Shown here: positions 62,517 to 64,000 of the stretch, piece after piece
Numbering within the stretch: position 1 is the first letter of the stretch
Layout: each line of letters starts with the position of its first letter
Origin: an uncultured Bacteroidales bacterium
GTDB lineage: Bacteria > Bacteroidota > Bacteroidia > Bacteroidales > WCHB1-69
Length of the DNA: 64,000 nt
Direction: 5' to 3'
NCBI GenBank assembly: GCA_934699095.1
Contig: CAKUVI010000004.1
Coordinates: forward strand, 248,001-312,000
The notes under the pieces: model-generated
Database searches by the model: none
What the model was told of the DNA's origin: nothing
Seen by the model: only the letters and a program-made list of their open reading frames with translations
Program-made: the position numbers and the translations under genes

Positions 62517-63596
62517 ATGAAGAAAAAAAATATAATATTCTTAATAGCAGGACTACTTGTCATAGGACTTTTAGTGGCTATTCTATATGAAAATGGTGTG
62601 TTTGCATCCAAAAAGCAGCCAAATTCTAATATATTTGCCGTAAAAGACACTGCAAATATAACGAAGATATTCATTGCAGATGTCAATGGGGAGCACTCTC
62701 TGCTTGTTCGGAAAGATGGTATTTGGTATATAGAAGACACTATTCGTGTGCAACCGCAAAAGATGAACGATCTGCTCTCCACTATCCACAACGTGTCGCT
62801 TCAGCAGACCGTTGCCAAGAGTGCCCAGTCGAACATCAACAAGATGATGTCGGTGAACGCAGTGAAAGTGGAAATTTATCAGGTGGCACCTAAATTCACG
62901 GTTTTCGGCATCCCGTTCTTTAAGAAGGAGAGAAATGTTAAGACCTATTATATGGGACCGTCAACTATGGACAACGTTGCAAACTACGCCGTTTTGGAAG
63001 GCTTCAGCGAACCTTGCATTGTGCATATTCCCGGTTTTAGAGGCTTTCTCACACCCTTCTACTCTTATAAACCTCATGAATGGTACAACTGCGATCTTTT
63101 CGATACCAAGATTACACGCATACAATCTCTAATGGTTCAGGATTTTGAACATCCGGAAGAGTCATATTATGTTGAAAAAGTTGGTCCGAGATTCTTTAAC
63201 CTCTATAATTATCAAAATGAGCAAATAGCTGATTATGATACTGTTAAACTCCTTGATATGTTGGCTGAATATCGCGATAAAAATTATGAAATACTGATTG
63301 ACAACGTCACCAAAGAGTCGAGAGATTCAATTATCAAATATAATCATTTCAAGACTATAGAATTGACTGATGTTGATGGCAAAAAGACCAGATTAGACAT
63401 GTTCAGGAAGTTGGAGCTTGACGAATATTATTTGGACGCAATTGTAGGAGGAATGGAACGTTCTGACAATGAGCCATATAACAGAGATAAGTTCTACGCA
63501 ATTCTGAATGGGGATACCAAAAAGCTGGTTCAGTGTCAGTATTTCCATTTTGATCGTCAAAATCAGCCTCTTTCATATTTTCTGAAACAAAATTAG
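62517..63596 (+). CDS. DUF4340 domain membrane-anchored protein
   Basis: This 359-residue protein has a single N-terminal transmembrane helix (about 6-26, IIFLIAGLLVIGLLVAILY) and an extracytoplasmic part with the DUF4340-like start FAVKDTANITKIFIAD, LLVRKDGIWYIEDT and repeated beta modules. In many Bacteroidota DUF4340 proteins are linked to GldG-type ABC transporters; here gldG is 38 kb away. The function is unknown. It starts 24 nt after ileS, and ribD starts 4 nt after its stop. Confidence 0.82.
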   Translation: MKKKNIIFLIAGLLVIGLLVAILYENGVFASKKQPNSNIFAVKDTANITKIFIADVNGEHSLLVRKDGIWYIEDTIRVQPQKMNDLLSTIHNVSLQQTVAKSAQSNINKMMSVNAVKVEIYQVAPKFTVFGIPFFKKERNVKTYYMGPSTMDNVANYAVLEGFSEPCIVHIPGFRGFLTPFYSYKPHEWYNCDLFDTKITRIQSLMVQDFEHPEESYYVEKVGPRFFNLYNYQNEQIADYDTVKLLDMLAEYRDKNYEILIDNVTKESRDSIIKYNHFKTIELTDVDGKKTRLDMFRKLELDEYYLDAIVGGMERSDNEPYNRDKFYAILNGDTKKLVQCQYFHFDRQNQPLSYFLKQN

Positions 63597-63600
63597 GAAG

Positions 63601-64000
63601 ATGCAGACTGACGAACGCTTCATGCGGCGCTGCCTTCAATTAGCCGAGTTAGGACTTGGTCAAACGAGTCCTAACCCTATGGTGGGTGCGGTGATTGTTA
63701 ATAACGGAGTGATAATTGGCGAGGGCTATCATCATAGATGCGGAGAGGCTCATGCCGAAATTAACGCCATTAATTCTGTGAAAAACAAAGAGTTGTTGAA
63801 AGACAGCACTTTGTATGTTAATTTGGAACCTTGTTCCCATTTTGGCAAGACTCCACCTTGCGCTGATGCTATAATAAGATATGGAATTCCTAAAGTGGTT
63901 GTTGGAACAATGGATTTTAACGCCAAAGTCAATGGCTCCGGAATTCAAAAACTCGGATCTGCCGGAATTGATGTCGTTGTGGATGTCTGTAAAAAAGAGT
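63601..64000 (+). CDS. ribD: Riboflavin biosynthesis protein RibD, N-terminal part (runs off window end)
   Basis: About 133 codons are seen from ATG 63601. The deaminase domain has TSPNPMVGAVIV, the zinc His-Ala-Glu in CGEAHAEINAI and the zinc pair in EPCSHFGKTPPC. RibD deaminates and then reduces the pyrimidine intermediate of riboflavin synthesis; the reductase half lies beyond the window. It probably belongs to the metG-ileS-DUF4340 transcript. Confidence 0.95.
   Translation, partial: MQTDERFMRRCLQLAELGLGQTSPNPMVGAVIVNNGVIIGEGYHHRCGEAHAEINAINSVKNKELLKDSTLYVNLEPCSHFGKTPPCADAIIRYGIPKVVVGTMDFNAKVNGSGIQKLGSAGIDVVVDVCKKE

Overview
This 64 kb window comes from a member of the phylum Bacteroidota, most likely an anaerobic Bacteroidales-type organism. 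The evidence is a repeated TAnnTTTG -7 promoter box ahead of genes on both strands, very few Shine-Dalgarno sequences, parts of the type IX secretion system and gliding machinery (PorQ, GldF, GldG), two secreted proteins ending in type IX sorting domains, a TonB-dependent receptor with a carboxypeptidase-like N-terminal domain, and HydF, a maturase of [FeFe] hydrogenase. Most genes are housekeeping. No insertion sequence, phage, CRISPR array or integrase was seen.

Layout. 1-1040 (-) is the N-terminal third of a TonB-dependent receptor. 1250-6465 (+) is a compact run: guaB, a universal stress protein, a flavin-reductase-like protein, porQ and a DegT-type aminotransferase. 6474-7716 (-) holds purC and 5-formyl-THF cyclo-ligase, divergent from hutH (7862-9355, +). 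A SAM hydrolase/nitrilase pair (9455-10998) and tRNA-Phe(GAA) follow. 11333-20536 encodes a 3067-residue secreted mosaic protein. 20716-21279 is an unknown lipoprotein. 21602-25581 (-) holds gldF, gldG, a 53-residue membrane protein, gapdh and rubredoxin. 25770-30377 (+) is a lipoprotein/adaptor/RND pump operon.

30452-39874 (+) holds an aspartate aminotransferase, aspS, a Wzz-like protein, an O-antigen ligase-like protein, a type IX-sorted beta-helix protein and a GH3 glycosidase. 39883-49410 (-) is one unbroken 12-gene run headed by dnaG, followed by yitT, sufT, mlaE, mlaF, cvpA, sufE, a small lipoprotein, an SDR, an S66 peptidase, a PlsC-like acyltransferase and a GT4. 49622-50459 (+) is an isolated atpE-atpF pair with a terminator-like hairpin between the two genes. 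50587-53276 (+) holds a DPP IV-type peptidase and thpR; hydF (-) is divergent from an OmpA-type lipoprotein (54577-55560, +). 55635-56811 (+) is a cluster of three small unrecognised cytosolic proteins. 56988-64000 (+) is metG, ileS, a DUF4340 protein and the start of ribD.

The best candidates for something undescribed are: the three-gene cluster 55635-56811, whose first two proteins end in the same motif and share a 17-bp DNA repeat; the hairpin between atpE and atpF, which could set subunit stoichiometry; a perfect 11-bp inverted repeat framing the promoter of the beta-helix/GH3 operon; promoters so close to the dnaG and hydF starts that the mRNAs would be nearly leaderless; and the small membrane protein coupled to gldG. 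All functions are read from sequence features without any database search.
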